From Bacteroidota bacterium (GTDB taxonomy: Bacteria; Bacteroidota; Bacteroidia; UKL13-3): 45,681 nucleotides of DNA. The stretch lies in contig CANFHJ010000006.1 in the NCBI GenBank assembly GCA_947446605.1, positions 1 to 45,681 of the forward strand, written 5' to 3'. Below are positions 16,556 to 24,532 of the stretch, one piece after another. A program made the translations under genes and the position numbers. The number at the start of each line of letters is the position of its first letter. The stretch's first letter is position 1. The notes below the pieces were generated by a model. That model did not search any database and had not been told where the DNA came from. It saw only the letters and a program-made list of their open reading frames with translations.

Positions 16556-17095
16556 TTAGGATTGAAATTTAAAAAAAGAAAAGGTGGATTGCCCATATTT
16601 TCTTTCCTCAAAAAAGTTAGGTAAATGGTTCAAGCGCAGCATAGAAGCGTGCTCAAGGATGAGCCAACCATTATGTTTTAATAATTTTTTCTCAAACACA
16701 ACACCTGGAATTTCTGTAACACGCGCCAATGCATAGGGAGCATCACCAAAAATAATATCAAAGCTTTCTTCACAATTTTTAAGAAATGCGAAGGCATCTT
16801 GCTTGCGAACTTCCATAGAATGAAACCCTAACTTGGTAGAAGTTTCCTTCATATACCTTACACAAGAAGCATCTTGATCTACACTTAGCACTGCTAATGC
16901 GCCACGACTAGAGAACTCATAACTAATATTACCTGTGCCTGCAAACAATTCCAAAACACTAAGGTCTTCAATATTAAAATTGTTATCAAGAATATTAAAC
17001 AAACTTTCTTTGGCTCGATCCGTGGTAGGACGAACAGGCAATGAGGCAGGGGCATGTAGCATAATTCCCCGTTTATTTCCACCAATTATTCGCAC
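16556..17095 (-). CDS. rsmD: 16S rRNA (guanine966-N2)-methyltransferase
   Basis: 179 aa. The N-terminus MRIIGGNKRGIMLHAP...RPTTDRAKESLFNIL is diagnostic of RsmD. The SAM loop VLELFAGTGNISYE and catalytic FGDAPYA (the D-P-P-Y/F-like motif, here DAPY) follow. The usual motif is DPPY, so the first Pro is replaced by Ala, which occurs in Bacteroidota members as far as I recall. It overlaps the DUF3822 stop by 10 bp. Confidence 0.92.
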   Translation of the reverse strand: MRIIGGNKRGIMLHAPASLPVRPTTDRAKESLFNILDNNFNIEDLSVLELFAGTGNISYEFSSRGALAVLSVDQDASCVRYMKETSTKLGFHSMEVRKQDAFAFLKNCEESFDIIFGDAPYALARVTEIPGVVFEKKLLKHNGWLILEHASMLRLNHLPNFFEERKYGQSTFSFFKFQS

Positions 17096-17940
17096 AAGAA
17101 GGCGGCTGATTCTGTGAAAAATTGGTGCTCTTCAAACTGCTTAAAACTAGGCGGATAAGTAAAGTTCTTAGGTTTAATTCCGTATTGAACCGAACGCACA
17201 TATTTAGCTAGCAAATGATTTAATTCATTCATATGGATCGAATTTCCATAAAGAACAATATCACAAGTATGAGGAATTTGCAATTGTTCTGCAACCGCTA
17301 AAACATGGTACACAATTTCAGTTTCTGTTTCAAACTGAAAAGTATTATAAAAGTTAATTTGTTTATCTATGTTAAGCAATTCAAAATAACCTGCATGCAA
17401 TTGTAAATGCAGCTTATTTGAAGGATTTTCAAATGATTGATTTTCTATTGCTTTTATGAACAATAGAGATGCATGAAAAACATCTACCATTGGCATATTA
17501 AAACGTATCAACTTCATAAGTTCATTGCGAACATTAAAAATGGTAGCGGTTTGTTGCACATGCATTTTGCTATACAACACCTGCGATTGCGCCATTAATT
17601 TTTGGTTCAAAGTGTAATAAGCTTCTGTTTCTACCACATTTAACAAGGACTCAGGAACAAGGCAAGAATTAGAAGAACAAATAATTACTTTACGTTCACG
17701 GAATTTTTGGTCTAAAATTTCTTTTAGTTCAGCAATTGATTTGAGTTCATCATAATTTGCATTTAGGAAATTACTAGCACCTGAAGTTAATACTTGCAAT
17801 TGAAGTATTTGTAGGTTCTTAACATCTGCAATAACCGAGCTAATATGATTTGCTTCAAAAAATACATAATGGTCGTAGGCCGAATTATTTGCGGGATTGT
17901 ATAAATTATCCGAGTACGTTTTTACGTGAATTGTTTGCAC
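17086..17940 (-). CDS. DUF3822 family protein
   Basis: Bacteroidota protein of unknown function with an actin-like or ASKHA-like look, recognised from the segment order (YDHYVFFEANHISSVIADV..., then LHAGYFELLNIDKQINFYNTFQFETETEIVYHVLAVAEQL) and from its conserved place just before rsmD and coaD. There is no ATG near the N-terminus. The ORF track uses TTG at 17982, but GTG at 17938-17940 (VQTIHVKTYSDN) is closer to the usual start of this family, giving 284 aa. The choice is uncertain. It overlaps rsmD by 10 bp. Confidence 0.75.
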   Translation of the reverse strand: MQTIHVKTYSDNLYNPANNSAYDHYVFFEANHISSVIADVKNLQILQLQVLTSGASNFLNANYDELKSIAELKEILDQKFRERKVIICSSNSCLVPESLLNVVETEAYYTLNQKLMAQSQVLYSKMHVQQTATIFNVRNELMKLIRFNMPMVDVFHASLLFIKAIENQSFENPSNKLHLQLHAGYFELLNIDKQINFYNTFQFETETEIVYHVLAVAEQLQIPHTCDIVLYGNSIHMNELNHLLAKYVRSVQYGIKPKNFTYPPSFKQFEEHQFFTESAAFLCE

Positions 17941-18032
17941 AAGTTTTGTTCTTATCTTCGCAAAGTAGTAAAACCCTTTCAAAAAATAAAAAAGTGCAGC
18001 AGTTTATCCCACAAAATCTCAATTTTAAGACA

Positions 18033-18437
18033 ATGGTTGAAGAGAAAATGGAACTCAACCATTTCATGAACCATTTAGGCTTTAAAATCAATAAAATTGA
18101 AGCTGGCCTAATAGAGGGAGAGTTGAAAATTGAACCACAACATAGGCAACAAATTGGATTCCTACATGGCGGTGTAATAGCCACCTTAGCAGATTTGGTG
18201 GCGGGTTTTGCGTCATATTCTTTAGTAGGAAATACACAAACAGTGGTAACAGTAGAACTTAAAATATCCTATTTCAATCCAGGAGTTGGGGATACTGCAT
18301 TTTGCAGGGGATTTGTGTTAAAAGCGGGTCAAAAATTAATTTTTTCGGAAGCAGAAATATTTGTAAACAATAGTGGCGGGGAAACAATGGTTGCCAAGGC
18401 AAGTGGCACTTTTGCTATTATTGAACTAACTGCTTAG
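18033..18437 (+). CDS. PaaI-family hotdog thioesterase
   Basis: 134 aa from ATG 18033 (MVEEKMELNHFMNHLGF). The hotdog signature GFLHGGVIATLADLVAGFAS (HGG...D/E catalytic loop) and the beta-strand pair TVELKISYFNPG are clear. Acts on an acyl-CoA or aryl-CoA thioester in the cytoplasm; the acyl group cannot be told. The ORF track extends 61 residues upstream through sequence antisense to DUF3822 that has no hotdog features, so that part is rejected. Convergent with the redoxin gene with 3 bp between stops. Confidence 0.87.
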   Translation: MVEEKMELNHFMNHLGFKINKIEAGLIEGELKIEPQHRQQIGFLHGGVIATLADLVAGFASYSLVGNTQTVVTVELKISYFNPGVGDTAFCRGFVLKAGQKLIFSEAEIFVNNSGGETMVAKASGTFAIIELTA

Positions 18438-18440
18438 ACA

Positions 18441-19052
18441 TTATTTTTTCTTCCATTTTATGCCACAACCAATTGCTTTAGTAATTGGTGTTGTAATGGT
18501 TTGCTGAGCCAAATAGGATTTGATGGCATTTTCAAGGTATTTATTTTTTACGTCTTTGGGTTCTTCAAAATTATCGTCTATTGCACCCGTATAAATTAAC
18601 TTCTTATTTGCATCCATTAAAAACACCTGAGGTGTTCTTTTAGCGCCATAGGCCTTAGCAATGCTTTGATCTGCATCCAAAAGATATAAAAATGGATAAT
18701 GGTGTTCTTTTGCGCGTTTCACCATATTGTCATAATTATCTTCTGGCTCTCGCTCACCATCATTGGGATTAATAGCAATTACAGGTATTCCCCGACCAAC
18801 AAATTTTTTATGAATTGCAATAATTCTGTTTTCGTAAGCTTGAGAAAAAGGACAATGATTGCATGTAAAAACAACCAAATAAGCTTTTGCATTTTTTATG
18901 CTTGCCAAACTATGCATTTTCCCATCAATACCTTTAAGGTTGAAATCGGGGGCAATTTGGCCTATAGCTAATCCTGCTTTTTCAATTTCTTGTGCATTTT
19001 GATTCGCATGAAAACAAGCTATAAAAAGGATAGCCAATACGTATTTTTTCAT
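18441..19052 (-). CDS. Exported thioredoxin-fold (AhpC/TSA-like) protein
   Basis: 203 aa. Signal peptide MKKYVLAILFIACFHANQNAQ, then a redoxin domain with QIAPDFNLKGIDGK, the active-site FTCNHCPFS (CxxC form CNHC) and the cis-Pro region KRTPQVFLMD. The CNHCPFS form marks a group of periplasmic thioredoxin-like proteins in this phylum. Likely role is extracytoplasmic thiol redox. The start overlaps the stop of the TlpA-like gene by one base, so both are made together downstream of upp. Confidence 0.87.
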   Translation of the reverse strand: MKKYVLAILFIACFHANQNAQEIEKAGLAIGQIAPDFNLKGIDGKMHSLASIKNAKAYLVVFTCNHCPFSQAYENRIIAIHKKFVGRGIPVIAINPNDGEREPEDNYDNMVKRAKEHHYPFLYLLDADQSIAKAYGAKRTPQVFLMDANKKLIYTGAIDDNFEEPKDVKNKYLENAIKSYLAQQTITTPITKAIGCGIKWKKK

Positions 19053-19537
19053 TATCTTATTTTATTTAGGATTGCTTCCAATTCCTTATAGGACAATACG
19101 CCCTCATGAAATTCAGAAAACCCTATACTTCCTTTAATTACGATTGTTGCAGGAATTGCACCACTCCAATTGGGGTCAACCAATTCAATCCAATCATTTG
19201 GATTTGGTTCGTCCATAAAAACCACATTTGAAGCTATATTGTTTGCACGTACAAATGGCACTAAATGTGTTTGAATATGCTTTTTAAAATCGTTGCTTAC
19301 TAAAATTATTTTAATTTTTGGATCGGAATAATTCTTAAATAGCTTAACAAAAACCGGTATTTCTTCAACGCAAGGCTTACACCAAGTAGCCCAGAAATTA
19401 ATTACATAAATGGTATCTGAAACACTCGCTTTCCAATTTGTAAGTTGGTTTGCATGAATCATAGGTATTCTTTGCGCAGAAGAATGCTGCAATAAAAAAA
19501 ACAAGTACCAAAATAAAAAGACAGCAGTTTTTTTCAT
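19052..19537 (-). CDS. TlpA-like exported thioredoxin
   Basis: 161 aa from ATG 19535-19537 (MKKTAVFLFWYLFFLLQHSSAQ, a signal peptide). The active site NFWATWCKPCVEEIP is the classic WCxPC of TlpA/ResA proteins and the cis-Pro is seen in GAIPATIVI. The ORF-track extension of 36 residues runs through the end of upp and is rejected. One base separates it from the upp stop and one base overlaps the next redoxin, so two periplasmic thiol proteins hang on a uracil-salvage gene. Confidence 0.88.
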   Translation of the reverse strand: MKKTAVFLFWYLFFLLQHSSAQRIPMIHANQLTNWKASVSDTIYVINFWATWCKPCVEEIPVFVKLFKNYSDPKIKIILVSNDFKKHIQTHLVPFVRANNIASNVVFMDEPNPNDWIELVDPNWSGAIPATIVIKGSIGFSEFHEGVLSYKELEAILNKIR

Positions 19538-19538
19538 A

Positions 19539-20183
19539 TTATAATTTCTCCCCAAAACTGAGGTCACCAGCATCACCAAGGCCTGGCACAATATAACTAT
19601 TTTCATCGAGGCTAGGATCAACTGCAGCAATAAAGATTTCTGCATCTGGCATATGTTGTTGTATATAAGTTACACCTTGCTCACTTGCAATTAAACTTAC
19701 CAAAATAACTTTGGCAGGTTTACCTTTAGTTAGAAGTGCTTTATAAGCTAGAAACATGCTTCTGCCTGTGGCCAACATCGGGTCAATTAAAATTAAAGTT
19801 CTTCCACTCAAGGAAGGTGTGGCTAAATATTCCACCACAATTTCAAACTCATGTTGGTTGGTATGTTTGCGGTAGGCAGAAATATAGGCATTATCTGCAT
19901 GATCAAAGTAATTTAAAAAGCCTTGGTGCAGGGCTAAACCGGCCCTTAGAACTGTTGCTAATATTGGCTGCTCGGACAATACTTCCATATTACTCAGACC
20001 AAGAGGCGTTTGAATTGAGTTGGCATTTCGAGGCAAAAACTTACTTACTTCATACGCTAAAATCTCACCAATGCGTTCAACATTTTTACGAAAGCGGGCG
20101 CGGTCTCTTTGAATTTCCACATCCCTTAATTCTGCTAAAAAATCATTGATTATGGAGGCTTCATTTGTTAAAATATGGATCAT
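19539..20183 (-). CDS. upp: Uracil phosphoribosyltransferase
   Basis: Salvages uracil with PRPP to UMP. 214 aa from ATG 20181-20183 (MIHILTNEASIINDFL). The PRPP motif LILIDPMLATGRSM and the uracil-binding EQGVTYIQ...PDAEIFIAAVDPSLDENSYIVPGLGDAGD are clear. TGRS instead of TGGS is the variant seen in some bacteria and eukaryotes. A perfect promoter box lies 19 nt upstream of the ATG. Confidence 0.94.
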   Translation of the reverse strand: MIHILTNEASIINDFLAELRDVEIQRDRARFRKNVERIGEILAYEVSKFLPRNANSIQTPLGLSNMEVLSEQPILATVLRAGLALHQGFLNYFDHADNAYISAYRKHTNQHEFEIVVEYLATPSLSGRTLILIDPMLATGRSMFLAYKALLTKGKPAKVILVSLIASEQGVTYIQQHMPDAEIFIAAVDPSLDENSYIVPGLGDAGDLSFGEKL

Positions 20184-20201
20184 ACCATTACAGTTATTAC
20201 A

Positions 20202-20209
20202 CAAAGTTA
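20202..20209 (-). promoter_or_regulatory. -7 element of upp
   Basis: Minus-strand TAACTTTG, perfect TAnnTTTG and identical to the nnr box. Leader would be about 15 nt. Confidence 0.5.
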
Positions 20210-20265
20210 CAGAAACTTCCTTTCTTTGTTACTTATTTATGAGCCATAATTAAGAGGTAAATCAA

Positions 20266-21690
20266 ATGAAGTTAACGTTTTTAGGTGCAGCCAAACAGGT
20301 AACAGGGAGCATGTATATGCTAAGGCTCAACAATGGCTATACCATATTGGTAGATTGTGGAATGGATTATGAGGTAAAGAAGAACCCCGTTGAGCGGGCC
20401 AATTTATTTCCTTTTGAAGCTGTTGATGTTGATTTGGTTTTACTTACCCATGCCCATATTGATCACTCAGGAAATTTACCAGCATTGGTGAATCATGGAT
20501 TTAGAGGGCATATTATGTGTACGCCGGCAACCGCAGAACTAAGTGGTTATTTATTATATGACTCCGCAAATATTCAATTTCACGATTATAGAAAAAGTTT
20601 GGGTCGATCCAAAAAAGCTAGACGCGACCAAATACCAAAACCATTATTTAGCGAGAAAAATGTTAAACAGACTGTTGAACAATTTTTGACAGTTAATTAC
20701 AATGAAGATTTTCAAATAAATGAAAATATCAGCGTTAAGTTTTTGGAGGCAGGGCATTTATTAGGAGCGGCAAGTATTCTAATTACTGTAAAAGAGGATA
20801 ACAAGACAACTGCTATTGGATTCTCAGGAGATTTGGGCAGAGCCAATAGCAAGTTGGTAAAAAATGGCGAAATATTTGAACAAGCAGATTACCTTGTTAC
20901 AGAATCTACCTATGGTGGCAGAAAACACATTGCCATTGGATCTGCAGAGGAAGAATTGTTGCAGTATATTCAAAAAACTTGCATTGAATTTAGAGGTCGT
21001 TTAATTATCCCTGCATTTAGTGTTGGTAGAACCCAAGCCGTTGTTTTTACCATTAACCAATTAAAGAAAAAAGGCTTGATTCCTAATTGGCTCAAGGTTT
21101 TTGTAGATAGTCCGCTAGCCATAAAAAGCACACCTGTATATGAAAGGCATTCCTATTTATTAAATGAAGAAGCCTTGGCATTTCAAAAAGAACATGGAAG
21201 TTTATTTCATTTTGATGGCATTACCTATTTGGAGGGAATGGATGAGCATGATGAATTATTAAACTATTTTGATCCTTGCATTATCATTTCTGCTGCTGGA
21301 ATGGTTGAGGGTGGCCGTATACAAGAGCATGTGATGAATAATATAGACAACCCCTACTCTACTATTCTTATTGCAGGATTTTGCGCAGAAGGGACCTTAG
21401 GGCACCGTTTATTGCAGGGACAATCTACCATTAGAATTAAAAACACAGATAAGAACGTTTATGCGCAAATAGCAAAAACGGATGTATATAGTTCTCACCC
21501 CGATCATGAAGAGGTATTATCTTATATAAAACGAAGCGCTAACAATTCTAAAAAAGCTGGTAAACCAATTCAAAAGGTGTTTTTAGTACACGGTGAGGAG
21601 CCCCAATTACTTGCAATGAAAAATGCAGTTGAAGCAGAAGGAATTGCAAGTGTGGTGATTCCAAATATGGAGGAAGAATTTATATTATAA
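20266..21690 (+). CDS. Beta-CASP metallo-beta-lactamase-fold RNase-like hydrolase
   Basis: 474 aa of the CPSF73/Ysh1-like group. N-terminal MBL fold MKLTFLGAAKQVTGS, the zinc-binding THAHIDHSG, and GAGHLLGAA-type motif EAGHLLGAAS. The inserted beta-CASP domain has GDLGR, STYGGR and IPAFSVGRTQ. The C-terminal RMMBL-like part has AGFCAEGTLGHRL and VYSSHPDH with the last zinc His residues. Likely an RNA endo- or exonuclease in the cytoplasm. All metal ligands are present. It is followed after 1 bp by the EamA transporter. Confidence 0.9.
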   Translation: MKLTFLGAAKQVTGSMYMLRLNNGYTILVDCGMDYEVKKNPVERANLFPFEAVDVDLVLLTHAHIDHSGNLPALVNHGFRGHIMCTPATAELSGYLLYDSANIQFHDYRKSLGRSKKARRDQIPKPLFSEKNVKQTVEQFLTVNYNEDFQINENISVKFLEAGHLLGAASILITVKEDNKTTAIGFSGDLGRANSKLVKNGEIFEQADYLVTESTYGGRKHIAIGSAEEELLQYIQKTCIEFRGRLIIPAFSVGRTQAVVFTINQLKKKGLIPNWLKVFVDSPLAIKSTPVYERHSYLLNEEALAFQKEHGSLFHFDGITYLEGMDEHDELLNYFDPCIIISAAGMVEGGRIQEHVMNNIDNPYSTILIAGFCAEGTLGHRLLQGQSTIRIKNTDKNVYAQIAKTDVYSSHPDHEEVLSYIKRSANNSKKAGKPIQKVFLVHGEEPQLLAMKNAVEAEGIASVVIPNMEEEFIL

Positions 21691-21691
21691 A

Positions 21692-22621
21692 ATGGATATT
21701 GGTTATTTAGCCGCGGGAATTACACTTGTTAGTTGGACTGTTGGAACTTTTGCGTTTACGCGTGCATCGCAATTAGCAAATCCATCAAGTGTAAATAGAG
21801 TTAGGTTATTATTTGCATTCATTATTTTGAGTGTGTTAACTTGTTTTTATTTAGGAATAAATCCCATTGAATTATTTACTACACCAAATTTTGAACAATA
21901 TTTATGGTTTGGCATATCCGGTTTTATAGGATTAACCTTAGGTGATTATTTTGCCTTTACTGCATACAGCATATTAGGAAGTAGAAGAACGAGTTTATTT
22001 GCTTGCTTTGCGCCTGGCGCAGCATTATTTGCAGCCTATTTTTTAGTAGGGGAACGAATAAATATTGCAGGAATAATTGGCATGCTTATTTCAATTAGCG
22101 GCATTATATTATTGGTATCTTCACGAAAAGAACACAAGGCAGTAGAAAACGAACACAAAGGCAGTTTCAATAAGGGCATCTTATTTGCTGCTTTAGGAGC
22201 TATTTGCCAAGGACTTGGTTTGGTATTAGCTAAAAAGGGATTTAGTTTTTCTGAAAATAATTTTAGCCCTATGTATGCCACATGGATTAGAATGTTTAGC
22301 GCAAGTTTTTTTGTTTATTTAATGGGAACATTTAATGTTCCATTTTGGAAGGAGATGAAGGAAATAATTGGTAATAAAAAAGTAATTCATGCCTTGTTAT
22401 TAGGAACTGTATTTGGTCCAGTAATTGGAGTAAGTTTTTCGCTTTTAGCGGCCAATCATTTAGACGCTTCTGTAGCACAAACAATTTTCACATTGCTTCC
22501 TGCGAGCGTGCTTTTTACGTCTGTTATATTTTTCAAAGAACGCGTACCCTTTTTATCTTATTTGGCCGTTATCATTTCCATTTTAGGAGTGATCGTATTG
22601 GTTTGGAGGAATAATTTTTAA
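21692..22621 (+). CDS. EamA/DMT-family transporter
   Basis: 309 aa with about ten hydrophobic helices arranged as two EamA repeats (roughly residues 3-140 and 160-305), as in drug/metabolite transporters. No soluble domain. Substrate unknown. It begins 1 bp after the beta-CASP gene, so it is probably in one transcript with it. After the stop come two inverted repeats, the first of which may end the transcript. Confidence 0.88.
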   Translation: MDIGYLAAGITLVSWTVGTFAFTRASQLANPSSVNRVRLLFAFIILSVLTCFYLGINPIELFTTPNFEQYLWFGISGFIGLTLGDYFAFTAYSILGSRRTSLFACFAPGAALFAAYFLVGERINIAGIIGMLISISGIILLVSSRKEHKAVENEHKGSFNKGILFAALGAICQGLGLVLAKKGFSFSENNFSPMYATWIRMFSASFFVYLMGTFNVPFWKEMKEIIGNKKVIHALLLGTVFGPVIGVSFSLLAANHLDASVAQTIFTLLPASVLFTSVIFFKERVPFLSYLAVIISILGVIVLVWRNNF

Positions 22622-22649
22622 GTTTATCTTATTATTAGGAAATGAGCAA

Positions 22650-22680
22650 AAGGTCACTAGGGTGGGACCCTCGTGACCTT
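22650..22680. terminator. Stem-loop after the EamA gene (possible terminator)
   Basis: AAGGTCACTAGGGT-GGG-ACCCTCGTGACCTT: 13 pairs with one mismatch and a GGG loop, 28 bp after the stop. It lacks a following T-tract on the plus strand, so it may be a processing or repeat element instead. Confidence 0.5.
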
Positions 22681-22771
22681 GAATGTGGAAAACAGATAAT
22701 TAACTAATTAAGAGATACTTTACCTGCGTAAATTGTGGATAAAGTAGCTGACTTGAGTCTAATATTGGGTG

Positions 22772-22811
22772 AACTAACCCTTCGAGGGTTAAAACCCTCG
22801 AAGGGTTAGTT
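22772..22811. repeat. Perfect 19-bp inverted repeat, REP-like
   Basis: AACTAACCCTTCGAGGGTT, two bases, then its exact complement. Each arm is itself nearly palindromic around TTCGA/TCGAA, so it can form one long or two short hairpins. It lies 55 bp upstream of polX. Arms of this kind resemble REP or BIME elements; other copies outside this window would prove it. Confidence 0.75.
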
Positions 22812-22865
22812 GGTAAATTGTAGTTTTAGACATGTTTGGAATTTTGTAGTTTCACCAAAATTATT

Positions 22866-24524
22866 ATGACAAACTCAGACCTAGCAGATATCTTAAAATT
22901 ATACGCTGATTTAAGCGAACTCCATAATGGCAATCCATTCAAAATTAAATCGTTTGCAGCTGCCTCTTTTCGCATAGATAAAATGCCCGAACCACTCTTT
23001 GGGAAATCATTGCAGGAATTGGAAGCCATGGAAGGTGTTGGCAAAAGTATCGCTCAAAAAATTCATGAAATATGCAGTACAAATTCATTTAATGAATTAA
23101 CTGAATTAATAGAAGCAACACCTGAAGGCGTAAGAGACATCATGCGTATTAAGGGAATTGGACCGAAAAAAGTAGCCATTATTTGGAAAGAAATTGGGGT
23201 TGAATCTATTGGTGAATTGCTATATGCTTGTAAAGAAAATAGACTCGCACAATTCAAAGGTTTTGGTTTAAAAACACAAGAAGCTATTATCAAACAAATT
23301 GAATTTATTTTTGTAAGCGCAAATAAATTTCATTACGCAAAAGCATACCCTATTGCCTTAAAACTTCTTAGCATTTTAGAGGAATTTGAAACAATTGAAA
23401 AAGTGGAATTAAGTGGCGAAATACGAAGAAAATTAGAAATCTTAACAGAAATAGAATTGCTCGTTTCAACAGACGACGAAGCATCTTTTAGAGAAGAATG
23501 GCTGCATTTTTTTGGGGAAGATGAAAATGAGGAACAAATAAAATTTGAAGGGTATCCCATTCAATTAACCATTGCTCATCCAGGAGAATTTGTAATGAAA
23601 CAATTTGAAAGAGGTTCTAGCATTGAACATTTTAATGCAATTATGGCTCGGTTCGAACCGAAATCTTTGGACTTTAAAAGTGAAACTGAGATTTATGAAG
23701 CTATAAGATTACCTTTTATCATTTCTGAATACAGAGAAAACAGAGGTGAAATTGAAAAAGCAATTGCAAATAAGCTCCCTAAATTTATTGAATACAGTGA
23801 TTTAAAAGGACCTCTTCACAACCATTCTACATGGAGTGATGGACTACATACCATTGAAACCATGGCCAATTATTGTATTGATAAAGGCTATGAATATTTA
23901 GGCATGGCCGACCATTCTAAAAGTGCATTTTATGCCAGTGGATTATCTGAAGAAAAAGTGATTTTACAACAAGCCGAAATAGCAAAACTCAATCAAAAAT
24001 ATGCTGGCAAATTCAAAATTTTTGCAGGCATAGAATGTGATATTTTATATGATGGTCAGATGGATTATTCAAATGAAATATTAAAAACTTTTGACTACGT
24101 AGTTGCGTCTGTGCACAGCGTTTTAAAAATGACCGAAGAAAAGGCTATGAGTAGATTGATTCGCGCCATCGAAAATCCATATACCACCATTTTAGGCCAC
24201 CCTACTGGACGATTGTTGCTAATGAGAGAAGGTTATCCAATTGACCATAAAAAAATTATTGATGCTTGTGCCGCAAACCATGTTATTATGGAATTAAATG
24301 CCAATCCTTATCGTTTAGATATGGATTGGAGGTATATTGATTATGCCTTAAACAAAGGAGTAATGATTAGTATCAATCCAGATGCACACGAGGTTGAAGG
24401 TTTCAATGATATGTTCTTTGGCGTTGCTGTAGCTAGAAAAGGTGGTCTGAATAAAGAAATGTGTTTTAATGCACAAGATGTAATTTACTTAAGCAATTAT
24501 TTTTTAAAGAAACGCGGCGTTTAA
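22866..24524 (+). CDS. polX: PolX-type DNA polymerase/PHP nuclease, polymerase site altered
   Basis: 552 aa from ATG 22866. N-terminal 8-kDa-like and helix-hairpin-helix parts (LEAMEGVGKSIAQKI, MRIKGIGPKKVAIIW), then a nucleotidyltransferase region, then a C-terminal PHP domain with metal ligands in LHNHSTWSDG, MADHSKSAF, GIECDI, SVHS, GHPTGRLL and NPDAH. The region normally reading G-D-I-D (two catalytic Asp) is TEIELLV here, so the polymerase acids are Glu. PHP nuclease (3'-5' exonuclease or AP-site) activity is the likely surviving function. A 14-bp TCGGTTCGAACCGA palindrome lies in the gene. The ORF-track TTG start 10 codons earlier is rejected. Confidence 0.88.
   Translation: MTNSDLADILKLYADLSELHNGNPFKIKSFAAASFRIDKMPEPLFGKSLQELEAMEGVGKSIAQKIHEICSTNSFNELTELIEATPEGVRDIMRIKGIGPKKVAIIWKEIGVESIGELLYACKENRLAQFKGFGLKTQEAIIKQIEFIFVSANKFHYAKAYPIALKLLSILEEFETIEKVELSGEIRRKLEILTEIELLVSTDDEASFREEWLHFFGEDENEEQIKFEGYPIQLTIAHPGEFVMKQFERGSSIEHFNAIMARFEPKSLDFKSETEIYEAIRLPFIISEYRENRGEIEKAIANKLPKFIEYSDLKGPLHNHSTWSDGLHTIETMANYCIDKGYEYLGMADHSKSAFYASGLSEEKVILQQAEIAKLNQKYAGKFKIFAGIECDILYDGQMDYSNEILKTFDYVVASVHSVLKMTEEKAMSRLIRAIENPYTTILGHPTGRLLLMREGYPIDHKKIIDACAANHVIMELNANPYRLDMDWRYIDYALNKGVMISINPDAHEVEGFNDMFFGVAVARKGGLNKEMCFNAQDVIYLSNYFLKKRGV
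23648..23661. repeat. GGTTCGAACC palindrome, copy 4 (inside polX, 14-bp extended)
   Basis: TCGGTTCGAACCGA, identical over 14 bp to the copy in ispE and in the same reading frame (R-F-E-P) in an unrelated protein. Confidence 0.85.
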
Positions 24525-24532
24525 TTTTGCTC

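Noticed and set aside
17850-18032. N-terminal 61 residues of the thioesterase ORF
   Set aside because: They are antisense to DUF3822 and unlike the hotdog family; ATG 18033 gives the normal length.
19538-19645. N-terminal extension of the TlpA-like ORF
   Set aside because: It runs antiphase through the end of upp; the signal peptide starts at 19537.
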